A stretch of 64,000 bases of DNA, from contig CATQJL010000223.1 of assembly GCA_958299035.1 (NCBI GenBank), positions 73,639,006-73,703,005 of the forward strand, given 5' to 3'. This DNA comes from Cylicocyclus nassatus (Eukaryota; Nematoda; Chromadorea; Rhabditida; Strongylidae). Positions 63,448-64,000 of this stretch are shown here, piece after piece. Within the stretch, counting starts at the first letter, position 1. Each line of letters opens with the position of its first letter. The translations under genes and the position numbers were made by a program. The notes beneath the pieces are model-generated. The model had not been told where the DNA came from, made no database searches, and saw only the letters and a program-made list of their open reading frames with translations.

Positions 63448-64000
63448 AAATCGATTTTATTTAGTGAAATTTATTGATGTTTGATCAACTTGGATTAACA
63501 GAACACAGAAGATTGAATCAACCTCTGTATTGGTGCAAAAGATCAGAGGTCAAAGAATTAGTAACGAAAGTCTGTAAAAGCAGCAAAAGAAGGACGTAAA
63601 TATAAGTAAATAAATACTTGAGAGGTTTTGTTCAAAAATGGTCTATGGCGAAACTGTTCATAAATGGCGTTTTTATGAAAAAAAAAGGTTTTTGTTCTTG
63701 ATAAAATTATTGAACCAACTCGAAAAAATGAACGTTCTCTCTTCTAAATTTCATTGTATGCAAAAGATAAAACCAGTAGAAACAACATACAAGAAACACT
63801 CCTGTAGTTTTCCTTTCTTGTGGAGTTCTGAGAAAAATTTTAGATTCCAAAGCTCTTTTGAAGGAAAAAATAATTAGACGCATAACATATAGTCTCTATT
63901 CATTCTTTTCAACTTCAATCCAAAACGAAAAACTCTTGCTCGATACTTGTAAAATACAGCATTAAAAATATTGAAAACATGCATTTTTTAATTTTTATCT
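63448..64000. other. No exon identified at right edge
   Basis: This should hold an intron or the 5' end of the bestrophin gene. I found no segment encoding the expected first helix (family form W-G-S-x-Y-K-x) on the minus strand. The 79-codon plus-strand frame is lysine/phenylalanine-rich and not recognisable. Confidence 0.4.

Overview
This is eukaryotic DNA from a nematode, most likely clade V (strongylid or a relative). The genes are split into many short exons joined by introns ending in TTTTAG or TTTCAG. The background is AT-rich. Four neighbouring gene families match the Caenorhabditis elegans chromosome III block on cosmid ZK637: svop-1, the FAM136A-like gene ZK637.2, lnkn-1 and asna-1. 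The synteny and species placement rest on recalled gene families and could not be searched here.

Layout. (1) 1-5,051, minus strand: a second, 5'-incomplete copy of an SVOP-type major facilitator transporter gene, running off the left edge. (2) 5,100-15,600: almost only non-autonomous DNA transposons, including a 2.1-kb foldback element, a mariner-type element, and a TTAA-inserting element whose empty site lies nearby. (3) 16,156-22,997, minus: the complete svop-1-like gene (11 exons resolved, final exon unclear), from which region 1 was duplicated. (4) 23,400-27,500: more repeats. (5) 27,542-38,234, plus: FAM136A-like (4 exons), lnkn-1/ITFG1 (17 exons) and asna-1/GET3 (9 exons). (6) 39,067-42,343, minus: alkaline ceramidase (7 exons). 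(7) 42,400-57,800: gene-poor and AT-rich, with many poly-G tracts and a few orphan plus-strand exon candidates. (8) 57,879 to about 63,450, minus: a bestrophin chloride channel, N-terminus not resolved.

The genes do not form one pathway. They cover vesicle or membrane transport (SVOP), a mitochondrial intermembrane-space protein (FAM136A), a cell-surface FG-GAP protein (linkin), tail-anchored protein targeting (ASNA-1), sphingolipid turnover (alkaline ceramidase) and anion conductance (bestrophin). The FAM136A-like and lnkn-1 genes are 312 bp apart in the same direction, which suits a nematode operon.

The strongest unexpected signals are: the tandem SVOP duplication, with transposon insertions polymorphic between the copies; several inverted-repeat element families with readable target-site duplications (TA, TTAA, and a 6-bp class); two GC-AG introns in conserved genes; and candidate exons of an unrecognised gene between the ceramidase and bestrophin genes.
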